From NCBI GenBank assembly GCA_026390935.1, contig JAPLEZ010000077.1:1-55678 (forward strand): a stretch of DNA of 55,678 bases. The letters are read 5' to 3'. The stretch is from Bacteroidota bacterium (GTDB taxonomy: Bacteria; Bacteroidota; Bacteroidia; Flavobacteriales_C; GCA-002722245). Each line of letters starts with the position of its first letter. The first letter of the stretch is position 1. A program made the translations under genes and the position numbers. The notes below the pieces were generated by a model. It saw nothing but the letters and a program-made list of their open reading frames with translations, searched no databases and was not told the DNA's origin. Of this stretch, positions 7,706-14,892 are shown in pieces.

Positions 7706-8116
7706 TTATTTCACAAACTCAAACGTAATATCCTGTTTAATCTCCGGATGCAAGCTTTTTGAAACTGGACAAGTTAACGCTGCAACTTTCAAAATTCGCA
7801 CTTCTTTTTCGCCATAACCAGTATCACCAACTTTTACCTTGCAAATGATTTCGGAAACTCGACGAGGATTTTCGGCCATCACCTTAGTCACTTCAATTTG
7901 AGCTTTCGTAAACGGGAAACCATGATTTTTAGCGGCAATCCCCATAAGGGTGAGCATGCAGCTGCCTAAAGAAGAACACAGTAAATCGGTTGGCGAAAAT
8001 GCTTCACCTTTGCCATGATTATCGGTTGGTGCATCAGTGATGATGCTAATGCCTGATTTAACGTGAGTGGAATTTGTTCTTAAATCACCTGAATATTCAA
8101 CGATTGCGGTTGCCAT
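7706..8116 (-). CDS. OsmC-family peroxiredoxin-like protein
   Basis: OsmC/Ohr superfamily protein of about 136 residues, which reduces organic hydroperoxides with a pair of cysteines. Both are visible: Cys53 in LCSSLGSCMLTLMG and Cys116 in ALTCPVSKSLHPEI. The FSPTDLL motif before the first Cys is family typical. I choose the ATG at 8116 (MATAIVEYSG); a longer in-frame start at 8194 would add a hydrophobic, poorly conserved leader overlapping the divergent gene's promoter region. Converges on ytxJ, so two thiol-redox genes sit side by side. Whether it is OsmC or a YhfA-like branch cannot be told. Confidence 0.9.
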   Translation of the reverse strand: MATAIVEYSGDLRTNSTHVKSGISIITDAPTDNHGKGEAFSPTDLLCSSLGSCMLTLMGIAAKNHGFPFTKAQIEVTKVMAENPRRVSEIICKVKVGDTGYGEKEVRILKVAALTCPVSKSLHPEIKQDITFEFVK

Positions 8117-8150
8117 AGCACTTGTATTTTTGGTTATATTTGTTTTAATA

Positions 8151-8882
8151 ATGAAGCTCAAAGCAAAGATATTATTTATTATTTGTGTAAGCACTTCTGT
8201 GCTGTGTTATTCGCAGGTGGAAGATACGGTGAACAACATGCCTACTTTTCATAGGGAGTTTGCCGGACAAGCATTTTTGCATACCGGAGGATTTGGGATT
8301 AACGTGAGAAGAGGCTACCACATTACCGCTTTCAAAAAACGAATTATTGAATTGGATTTCGCCGGAATGTCTCATCCAAAGTCGTATTTAATTCCATCAA
8401 GTCAGGTCACCGATTCAAAAAGTTATGTGTACGGCCAGCTCAACTCTGTGTTTGTTTTGCGCACAGGCTATGGAATACAGAAACTGCTTGCCGGTAAAAC
8501 CACTAAAAGCAATGTGGAAATAAGATTGATTTCCACTGCAGGCTTGTCATTGGCGATTCTTAAACCCACTTATTTTGAAATTGAAGCAGCGGGTAATTTC
8601 AAGATGTATGAAAAATTCCCTAGCGACCCGAATAAGGTTGTAAAGGGTGGAGGGCCTTATGGAATGGGGTTTTCTGAAATATTTCTTATTCCGGGGATGT
8701 ACGGAAAAATGGCATTGAGTTTTGAATATGGTGGTGCCTTGAACAAGATAAAGGCGGTGGAAACAGGATTGTGTTTCGATTTGTATTATAAAGAGGTGCC
8801 CATTTTGGCTGAGACGAAAAATTATCCGTTTTTTGTATCGGTTTATGTGGGATTAGTTTATGGGAAAAAGTGGTACCGTTAA
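8151..8882 (+). CDS. Exported protein of unknown function upstream of lipA
   Basis: A 243-residue protein with a Sec signal peptide (MKLKAKILFIICVSTSVLCYSQ, cleavage after CYSQ about residue 22). Beyond it I see beta-rich sequence with GGFGINVRRGYHITAF, GMSHPKSYLIP and a repeated G-x-G-aromatic alternation ending VGLVYGKKWYR, compatible with an outer-membrane or periplasmic beta protein. I choose the ATG at 8151; an upstream in-frame start at 8067 would add 28 residues across the osmC start. The gap to lipA is only 9 bases, so the two are probably one operon. I do not recognise the family. Confidence 0.8.
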   Translation: MKLKAKILFIICVSTSVLCYSQVEDTVNNMPTFHREFAGQAFLHTGGFGINVRRGYHITAFKKRIIELDFAGMSHPKSYLIPSSQVTDSKSYVYGQLNSVFVLRTGYGIQKLLAGKTTKSNVEIRLISTAGLSLAILKPTYFEIEAAGNFKMYEKFPSDPNKVVKGGGPYGMGFSEIFLIPGMYGKMALSFEYGGALNKIKAVETGLCFDLYYKEVPILAETKNYPFFVSVYVGLVYGKKWYR

Positions 8883-8891
8883 AAGAAGGAT

Positions 8892-9755
8892 ATGAGTGAT
8901 TCAGAAGAAATAAAAAGAGTGCCCAAACCAAAGTGGTTGCGTGTGAAATTGCCTACGGGTGAGAATTACAGGAAGGTAAGAGGTTTGGTGGAGGAGCATA
9001 AATTACACACGATTTGCGAAAGTGGAAGTTGTCCGAATATGGGCGAATGTTGGGGTGCAGGCACTGCTACCTTCATGATCCTTGGAAATGTATGTACGCG
9101 CTCTTGCGGATTTTGCGCGGTGTCCACGGGGAAACCTCAAAATGTTGATCCTTTTGAGCCGGTGAAACTGGCGAAATCCATTAAAACAATGGAAGTGAAG
9201 CATGCTGTAATTACTTCTGTGGATCGCGACGACCTGGAAGATGGCGGCGCCAACATCTGGGCTGAAACCATAAAAGCGGTAAGAAGAATAAGTCCGGGAA
9301 CAACCATGGAAACTTTAATTCCCGACTTCGCCGGAAAATGGGAAAATCTTCAAATATTAATTGATGCTGCTCCTGAAATTGTTTCTCACAACCTTGAAAC
9401 CGTAAGAAGATTAACCAAAGAAGTGAGAATTCAAGCCAAATACGATCGTAGCTTAGAATTGCTAAGAAGATTGAAAGAAGGAGGGATGAAAACCAAATCA
9501 GGCGTGATGCTTGGACTAGGTGAAACTGAGGATGAAATTTACGAGACAATGGAAGATTTGCGTTCTGTGAATGTAGATATATTAACCCTCGGACAATATT
9601 TGCAGCCTACCTTGAAACACTTGCCAGTGGCTGAATTCATCCATCCTGATAAATTTGCTAAATACCAAGAAGACGGATTGAAAATGGGCTTCAGGTTTGT
9701 GGAGAGCGGACCCTTGGTACGTTCTTCTTATCACGCGGAAAAGCATATTTTTTAG
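8892..9755 (+). CDS. lipA: Lipoyl synthase
   Basis: Radical-SAM enzyme that inserts two sulfurs into protein-bound octanoate to make lipoate for pyruvate and 2-oxoglutarate dehydrogenases. Both iron-sulfur cluster motifs are present: the auxiliary cluster Cys42, Cys47, Cys53 ([12 protein letters not shown]) and the radical-SAM cluster Cys68, Cys72, Cys75 (CTRSCGFC). The conserved serine ligand lies in RSSYHAEK (about Ser279). Length 287 is normal. It follows the exported-protein gene by 9 bases and ends facing a perfect palindrome. No lipB lies in the window. Confidence 0.97.
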   Translation: MSDSEEIKRVPKPKWLRVKLPTGENYRKVRGLVEEHKLHTICESGSCPNMGECWGAGTATFMILGNVCTRSCGFCAVSTGKPQNVDPFEPVKLAKSIKTMEVKHAVITSVDRDDLEDGGANIWAETIKAVRRISPGTTMETLIPDFAGKWENLQILIDAAPEIVSHNLETVRRLTKEVRIQAKYDRSLELLRRLKEGGMKTKSGVMLGLGETEDEIYETMEDLRSVNVDILTLGQYLQPTLKHLPVAEFIHPDKFAKYQEDGLKMGFRFVESGPLVRSSYHAEKHIF

Positions 9756-9767
9756 AAGAGAAGTTGA

Positions 9768-9873
9768 GGGCGATAGATCCTTCCTTCGTCAGGAGGACAT
9801 ACTCATCCATGCTTAAATGTATTTTGGAAATCGGTCGGGTCTGTCCTCCTGACGAAGGAAGGATCTATCGCCC
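9768..9873. repeat. Palindromic element at the lipA / BNR-protein convergent junction
   Basis: Bases 9768-9799 and 9842-9873 are perfect 32-base reverse complements (arms begin GGGCGATAGATCC) around a 42-base loop. The element fills nearly all of the 130-base convergent gap. It likely folds as a two-way terminator, though it has no T-run. I see no second copy of this family in the window. Confidence 0.85.
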
Positions 9874-9885
9874 TTCCGTCAAATA

Positions 9886-11586
9886 TTATTTCACCACCAA
9901 TTGCTTCGTCATCTTTTCGCCACCAGCATTGATTTCCAATAAATACATTCCCGGAGTTAATTCTGTTATCAAAGTCAGTTGATTAAATCCAGCTTCTTTT
10001 TTGCCAAAAGACTGTGTGCTGATTTTCTTCCCTAAAACATCATAAACGTTGATTTGCACCTGCGCCGATTTTTCTAATTGAAAAGAAACTTGAACCTGAT
10101 GATCACTTACAGGATTAGGGAAAATACTTAGTGAATTATTGCTTGACGCAATTTCTTTTACAGCTACATTCAAGGCTGTACTTACTTTTAGGTACATCAC
10201 ATTGCTGATGTTAAAAGGATCGCTTTCAGATGAAACTGCCAATCCGGGTTCGTCATCTTCCAGCGCTACAATGTGAAGGTAGGAGTCAACTTTTCGGGCG
10301 AGGGAAGGGTAGGTGTATTCTCTCAATGAATCGAGTCCTGAAGGAGTAATGTCATTAGGATAACTCCAGGAGCTTCCTCCGTTTTCCGATTTTATAGCGT
10401 AAAGGTGGCGGTAATTCTGCAAACCAAAGCTTTTAAAATTTTCCATAAATGCAGAGTAAACCACGTAAATTACTCCAGCATCATCAATTCCAGCGCTGGC
10501 CATGGAAGCGAGTCCACAATTGTAAACTGGGAATTCATAGTTGATGTTTTTAGCGGGAGAAATGGCAAAATCTCCATCCTGATCAAGTGCTTGGGCTATC
10601 ACTTGAGGAAATAATTCAGTTTCATTCCAGTACATTAAACCGTTAGAAGCAGGGAAAAAAGAAAGGGAATCATCGTTGATTTTACTATTGAGCACTCTCA
10701 TGTTTCCATACCACACATGGGCTTTGCCGCTTTTATCTAAAAGCACTTCGGTAAAGCCATCAGAGGTTTTTGGAGTATCTGGAGTTAATGTTGTTTTTTC
10801 ATCAAAGAGGGTGTAGGGGAAATCATAAATTAATTTTTTTGTCCAGTAATTTCCGTTGTCGGTAGATTTCATCAAAACCACATCCGACCAGCTGTCGCCA
10901 ATCAATACTGCAACGGTATCACCCTTTGCATCTATGGAGTAACTGTCGCCTGAAATACTTAATGAAAAAGTGCTGTCAATTCCTGGAATAAGATCAGGTG
11001 TGCTCCAGTTTACGCCGCCATCAGTCGATTTTGCGTACAGCAACGCACCGTCAATTCCTTTGAATTTGGGTGCTTTTTCTTTTACGCCAGCTGTCACCGC
11101 AATCAGATGGATGGTGTTGCCATCAGCACCAGCGGCGATAGCTCTGCACCAAAGTAATTTGTATCCTGGGAAAAGATTTTTTTGGGTCCATGCGCCAGTT
11201 CCTTTTGTATTGCGCGTCAATTGGATCAATGCAGTATCAACTGAGCTATGCGCAAAAATAATTTCTTTGCCACTTTTGGTTTTCACAAGATTTGGCCAGC
11301 CTGTTTTTTTGCTTTCCAAGCGGGTAACAACATCATCGGCATTGTAAATCCAGCTGCTTCCGTTGTAATAATTGTAGCCTGTACCACGGTCGGCAGGATT
11401 TTTATTGTCGTTGTGCGACATCATCCAGCACACCGAAACAGTGCCGTCACCATGGTTGATGATTCTTTTTTGATTGGAACCATTGCTTTGCAAATCGAAG
11501 GTGGTTCCACCTATTGTGGTTTCGGGGTTTTGAGCAAATACGCTGCTCATCGACAATATGGCTAATATGGAAAATATATTTTTCAT
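9886..11586 (-). CDS. Secreted BNR/sialidase-like beta-propeller protein with T9SS sorting tail
   Basis: Extracellular protein of 566 residues. A signal peptide (MKNIFSILAILSMSSVFAQ) precedes a long region with repeated Asp-box-like pieces of sialidase/BNR propellers (SKTGWPNL, STDGGVNWSTP, STDNGNYWTKK, SENGGSSWSYP). The final 80 residues form a type A T9SS sorting domain: FPNPVSDH, then an alternating beta stretch, GMYLLEI and KQLVVK. So it should cross the outer membrane by type IX secretion. I choose the ATG at 11586 rather than the TTG three codons upstream. No catalytic sialidase residues (RIP, Arg triad) are evident, so it may bind rather than cleave. Substrate unknown. Confidence 0.85.
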   Translation of the reverse strand: MKNIFSILAILSMSSVFAQNPETTIGGTTFDLQSNGSNQKRIINHGDGTVSVCWMMSHNDNKNPADRGTGYNYYNGSSWIYNADDVVTRLESKKTGWPNLVKTKSGKEIIFAHSSVDTALIQLTRNTKGTGAWTQKNLFPGYKLLWCRAIAAGADGNTIHLIAVTAGVKEKAPKFKGIDGALLYAKSTDGGVNWSTPDLIPGIDSTFSLSISGDSYSIDAKGDTVAVLIGDSWSDVVLMKSTDNGNYWTKKLIYDFPYTLFDEKTTLTPDTPKTSDGFTEVLLDKSGKAHVWYGNMRVLNSKINDDSLSFFPASNGLMYWNETELFPQVIAQALDQDGDFAISPAKNINYEFPVYNCGLASMASAGIDDAGVIYVVYSAFMENFKSFGLQNYRHLYAIKSENGGSSWSYPNDITPSGLDSLREYTYPSLARKVDSYLHIVALEDDEPGLAVSSESDPFNISNVMYLKVSTALNVAVKEIASSNNSLSIFPNPVSDHQVQVSFQLEKSAQVQINVYDVLGKKISTQSFGKKEAGFNQLTLITELTPGMYLLEINAGGEKMTKQLVVK

Positions 11587-11952
11587 GCGCTGCAATTAAG
11601 TAGGCAATGAATTTACTGAAAAAAGTAATGGGGCAAAAAATAAAATGCTGTGGGTGATAAGTGGAGCCTTATATTTTACTTCATAAAAGCGTTGTGTTAT
11701 TCACGTAAGCTCCGCTAAGTTTTCAACTTAGCGGAATCTTTTTTTAAGATTTTATCTTGCTTAATTAAAGAAGCTGAAAGCTTCAAGAAAAGATTCCACG
11801 AAGTTACGCTTCGCTAAACTTCGCGGAGCGGGGTTATTCCGTTAAAAAGAAAAGGCAATATTCATCGCGATTGAAAATCGCTGAAATAAATATTTCAAAT
11901 TGCGCTTCGCTAAATTTGAAATTACCACACTTGAAATTACTGGCGAAAATCT
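11587..11952. repeat. Gene-free repeat region with hairpins
   Basis: No gene in these 366 bases. At 11712-11734 a 9-base-pair hairpin (CCGCTAAGT/ACTTAGCGG) is followed on the plus strand by a T-run (about 11738-11745), but no plus-strand gene precedes it. GGAATCTTTT and AAAAGATTCC pair across about 11733-11800. At 11800-11830 and 11895-11925 are GCTTCGCTAAA-type sequences shared with bases 1-300. The rest is low-complexity AT-rich sequence. Confidence 0.55.
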
Positions 11953-12342
11953 CTAAAATAGATTACTCAATAATGTAATGATGACATAAAAAGCAACACC
12001 ATATAGACTGAAGTTTTTTAATTGTTCAGCTTTAAGTGTTTTTCCTTGCTTTTTCCAGTCGTAATAAAATAGAATTTTGAACATTAACGCGCTTAGCGGA
12101 AAAACAAAAACAATAACTTTCAAAAAAACAGATAATTCTTCTTTAGCATATAAATTCTCTATTCGCTTTTGTTCATCAAGATTCGCCTTTGTTCTTTGAA
12201 TTTGAAGATCTGATAAATTTCTTTTTTCTATTTCTTTTTCAGCGGCAATAATTGCAGCAGGCTGATAGTCATTCCTAAGATCAGTTACAATTTTGAGCAA
12301 CTGTTCATTAGAGTTTTTTGCCATTGCTTCTGTAAAGTCCAT
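11953..12342 (-). CDS. Small membrane protein of unknown function
   Basis: A 129-residue protein. The N-terminal half is soluble and helical, with the pattern NSNEQLLKIVTDLRNDYQP then AAEKEIEKRNL, an arrangement seen at the start of several Bacteroidota membrane proteins. Two membrane segments follow: about 73-90 (VFLKVIVFVFPLSALMFKI) and 112-127 (YGVAFYVIITLLSNL). It starts 9 bases after the thrC stop in the same direction, so it may be at the tail of the thr transcript, though it has no evident link to threonine synthesis. Downstream is a gene-free repeat region. Confidence 0.7.
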   Translation of the reverse strand: MDFTEAMAKNSNEQLLKIVTDLRNDYQPAAIIAAEKEIEKRNLSDLQIQRTKANLDEQKRIENLYAKEELSVFLKVIVFVFPLSALMFKILFYYDWKKQGKTLKAEQLKNFSLYGVAFYVIITLLSNLF

Positions 12343-12351
12343 ATAATAATA

Positions 12352-13638
12352 TTACCCCAATAACACACTCTTCAACTCCTCAAAAGTATTCCCCAACGCA
12401 ATAGCTTTTTTCTCGCGTTTCAAATATTCTTGCAAACGTTCAGGAACTTCAACTTTTGCTTCAATGGCAGGTTCAACCACATCGCCAAATTTAGCAGGGT
12501 GAGCGGTTTCCAAGAAGATTCCTTGTCCGCCGTTTTGCGACATCCATTTTTTTAATCCGGCATAAGCGATGGCGCCGTGCGGATCCATGACGTAGTTCAA
12601 TTCTTTATATACTTTACGCATGGCATTGCGAGAATCATCATCAGAAAAAGCATAGCCTACCATGTCATTTTGGATGGCTGCCAGGTTGTGATTGTACAAT
12701 TCTAAAATTCTTGCGAAGTTGCTTGGGTCACCAATATCCATAGCGTTGGAAATGGTGCTTACGCTTGGCCTTGGACGATAAATTCCTGTTTGCAAATATT
12801 CAGGAACAACGTCGTTTGCATTGGTAGAAGCAACAAATTTATTTACCGGCAAGCCCATTCTTTTAGCGAACATTCCCGCCGTTAAGTTTCCAAAGTTTCC
12901 GCTAGGGATAGAGAAAGCCAAAGGTTTCTTTTTGTCTCTCAATTGCTCGTATGCCCAGAAATAATAAAAAGATTGTGGAAGAAAACGAGCGACATTGATA
13001 GAGTTTGCAGAAGATAAATTCATTTTAGAACGCAGCTCAGCATCGTTGAAAGCCAACTTCACCATCGCCTGACAATCATCGAAAGTGCCATTGATTTCAA
13101 GGGCTCTGATGTTTTGTCCCATGGTGGTCAATTGCTTTTCCTGAATCTCACTTACTTTTCCTTTCGGATATAAAATCACCACTTTAATTCCTTCTACACC
13201 TAAAAATCCGCTGGCAACAGCGCTTCCTGTATCACCCGAAGTAGCCACTAAAATAGTGACTTCCTTATTTTCATTTCTAACGAAGTAGCTGAGGTTTCGG
13301 GATAAATATCTTGCACCAACATCTTTGAACGCGCAAGTTGGTCCGTGCCATAATTCCAAGGAATAAACATCGCTTTCCACTTCAACGATAGGAAGAGGGA
13401 AGTTCAAAGTTTCTTCAATGATCTCCTGTAATTTTGAATTTGGAATTTCGCCGTCTACAAATCGTTTAGCTACTTCAAAAGCGATTTCGTGCAAAGGTTT
13501 TTCATTGCCGATCAATCCTTTTGGAAGGGAGTCAATTCTTTCTGGGAAATACAATCCTTTGTCGGGAGCGAGTCCGCGAACTACCGCTTCTTCGTAGCTA
13601 ACCGCGTCGGCTTTTTTGTTGGTGCTGTAATATTTCAT
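12352..13638 (-). CDS. thrC: Threonine synthase
   Basis: PLP enzyme converting O-phosphohomoserine to threonine, the last step of the pathway. The PLP lysine is Lys105 in HGPTCAFKDVGARYL; the phosphate-binding loop TSGDTGSAV and the FSIPSGNFGNLTAGMFAKRMGL segment are present. The N-terminal YYSTNKKADAVSYEEAVVRGLAPDKGLYFPE is typical of the short bacterial form, and 428 residues is normal. Third gene of thrA-thrB-thrC; a 142-base palindrome fills most of the gap to thrB. Assignment is secure. Confidence 0.96.
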   Translation of the reverse strand: MKYYSTNKKADAVSYEEAVVRGLAPDKGLYFPERIDSLPKGLIGNEKPLHEIAFEVAKRFVDGEIPNSKLQEIIEETLNFPLPIVEVESDVYSLELWHGPTCAFKDVGARYLSRNLSYFVRNENKEVTILVATSGDTGSAVASGFLGVEGIKVVILYPKGKVSEIQEKQLTTMGQNIRALEINGTFDDCQAMVKLAFNDAELRSKMNLSSANSINVARFLPQSFYYFWAYEQLRDKKKPLAFSIPSGNFGNLTAGMFAKRMGLPVNKFVASTNANDVVPEYLQTGIYRPRPSVSTISNAMDIGDPSNFARILELYNHNLAAIQNDMVGYAFSDDDSRNAMRKVYKELNYVMDPHGAIAYAGLKKWMSQNGGQGIFLETAHPAKFGDVVEPAIEAKVEVPERLQEYLKREKKAIALGNTFEELKSVLLG

Positions 13639-13671
13639 TTTAACAAAGCTTTTTTCTTGAGTAATCCCAGC

Positions 13672-13813
13672 TAACTAACTCTCCTCCTTTTTCAAGGAGG
13701 AGTGCCGAAGGCGAGGTGGTTATCAAAAATATATTTTATTCATTTGTTTTTTCTGTCTATTAACCACCTCCCCCTGCGGGGACTCCTCCTTGAAAAAGGA
13801 GGAGAGTTAGTTA
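13672..13813. repeat. Palindromic element between thrB and thrC
   Basis: Bases 13672-13703 and 13782-13813 are perfect 32-base reverse complements with CTCTCCTCC-type arms. GGTGGTTA and TAACCACC form an inner pair (about 13715-13768). It resembles the element in the L,D-transpeptidase gene. Because it sits inside an operon, it could cut readthrough or stabilise the upstream mRNA. Confidence 0.85.
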
Positions 13814-13826
13814 GTAAACCATTTTG

Positions 13827-14762
13827 CTAAATTTCTTTTACTCCTTCAGGGTTTACTTTTGAAACGTGGACATTATATTCAATGCCATAGCCTTCGTAAA
13901 CGGCGCTCATGGCTTTTTTTACTTTTTCGGCGGTGGCTTTTCCTTTGCTCAAAGCAAAAATAGAAGGGCCTGATCCAGAAATGGAACAACCGAGGGCACC
14001 TGCTGCCAAACTGGATTCTTTTACTTTATCAAAGCCAGGAATCAATACAGAGCGGATAGGTTCAACGATGACATCCTGCAAAGAGCGGCCGATTAAATCG
14101 TAATCTTCCAAAAATAATCCTGCTACTAATCCACCAACATTTCCCCATTGGATCACCGCTTTTTTAAGTGGTAAGCTAATGCGTAAAACGCTGCGTGCAT
14201 CAGAAGTTTTAACTTCAATTTGAGGATGAATAACAGTGCAGTACAATTCAGCTGGTGTGTTCAGTTTTACAACATCCAAGGGAGCGTAAGAACGAACCAA
14301 AGTGAAGCCGCCAAAAATACCTGGTGCAACGTTATCGGCGTGAGCGGTGCCCGAAGCCAAACGTTCTCCTTCCATGGCAAAACGCACGAGAGAAGTATTG
14401 TCGAATCCGGCTTTCAATAATTTATTTACTGCCACTACAGCACCTGCTGATGAAGCAGCGCTGGAGCCAATTCCACTTCCTGGTTTAACTCCTTTTTTAA
14501 TGGAAATTTCTAAACCTTGATCAGATCCTAATTCTTTTAAAAGAGCTTTGATAGCAACACCAACAACGTTTTTGTCGGCATCGAGCGGAAGATCTTCAGC
14601 ACCTTCAATTTTGGTGATGATGATTTTCTTTGTGTTTGTTTTTTTTACTGTTATTTCATCGCCGGGATGTTCGAGGGCAAAGCCTAATACATCAAATCCA
14701 CAGGCTACGTTGGCAACGGTAGCTGGGGCAAATACGGTAATACAATCACTTTCTTTTGTCAT
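13827..14762 (-). CDS. thrB: Homoserine kinase
   Basis: GHMP-family kinase that phosphorylates homoserine with ATP, feeding threonine synthase. The ATP-binding loop GSGIGSSAASSAGAVVAVN lies at about residues 94-112. The N-terminal FAPATVANVACGFDVLGFAL and the C-terminal GCSISGSGPSIFAL glycine-rich motif are GHMP hallmarks. Length 311 is typical. Middle gene of the thr operon. Both flanking spacers are occupied by palindromic elements of two different families, unlike the tight spacing usual for thr operons. Confidence 0.96.
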   Translation of the reverse strand: MTKESDCITVFAPATVANVACGFDVLGFALEHPGDEITVKKTNTKKIIITKIEGAEDLPLDADKNVVGVAIKALLKELGSDQGLEISIKKGVKPGSGIGSSAASSAGAVVAVNKLLKAGFDNTSLVRFAMEGERLASGTAHADNVAPGIFGGFTLVRSYAPLDVVKLNTPAELYCTVIHPQIEVKTSDARSVLRISLPLKKAVIQWGNVGGLVAGLFLEDYDLIGRSLQDVIVEPIRSVLIPGFDKVKESSLAAGALGCSISGSGPSIFALSKGKATAEKVKKAMSAVYEGYGIEYNVHVSKVNPEGVKEI

Positions 14763-14780
14763 GTTGTTTTATCTTGAACT

Positions 14781-14878
14781 CTCTACGTCATTGCGAAATT
14801 TTTGTACTCAAAAATGAAGCAACCTTATTCTTGATGAGTTTGCTTCGTCGTGGGTACACTCCTCGCAATGACGTAGAG
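14781..14878. repeat. Palindromic element between thrA and thrB
   Basis: Bases 14781-14796 and 14863-14878 are perfect 16-base reverse complements (CTCTACGTCATTGCGA). The interior carries GAAGCAACC and TTGCTTCGTCG, a look common to dispersed repeats in many bacteria. A diverged relative is at about 245-285. Confidence 0.8.
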
Positions 14879-14892
14879 GGTGTAATGTCATT

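Noticed and set aside
9886-11586. Calling the BNR protein an active sialidase
   Set aside because: Asp-box-like pieces are present, but the RIP motif and the arginine triad are not seen, so only a beta-propeller with T9SS export is supported.
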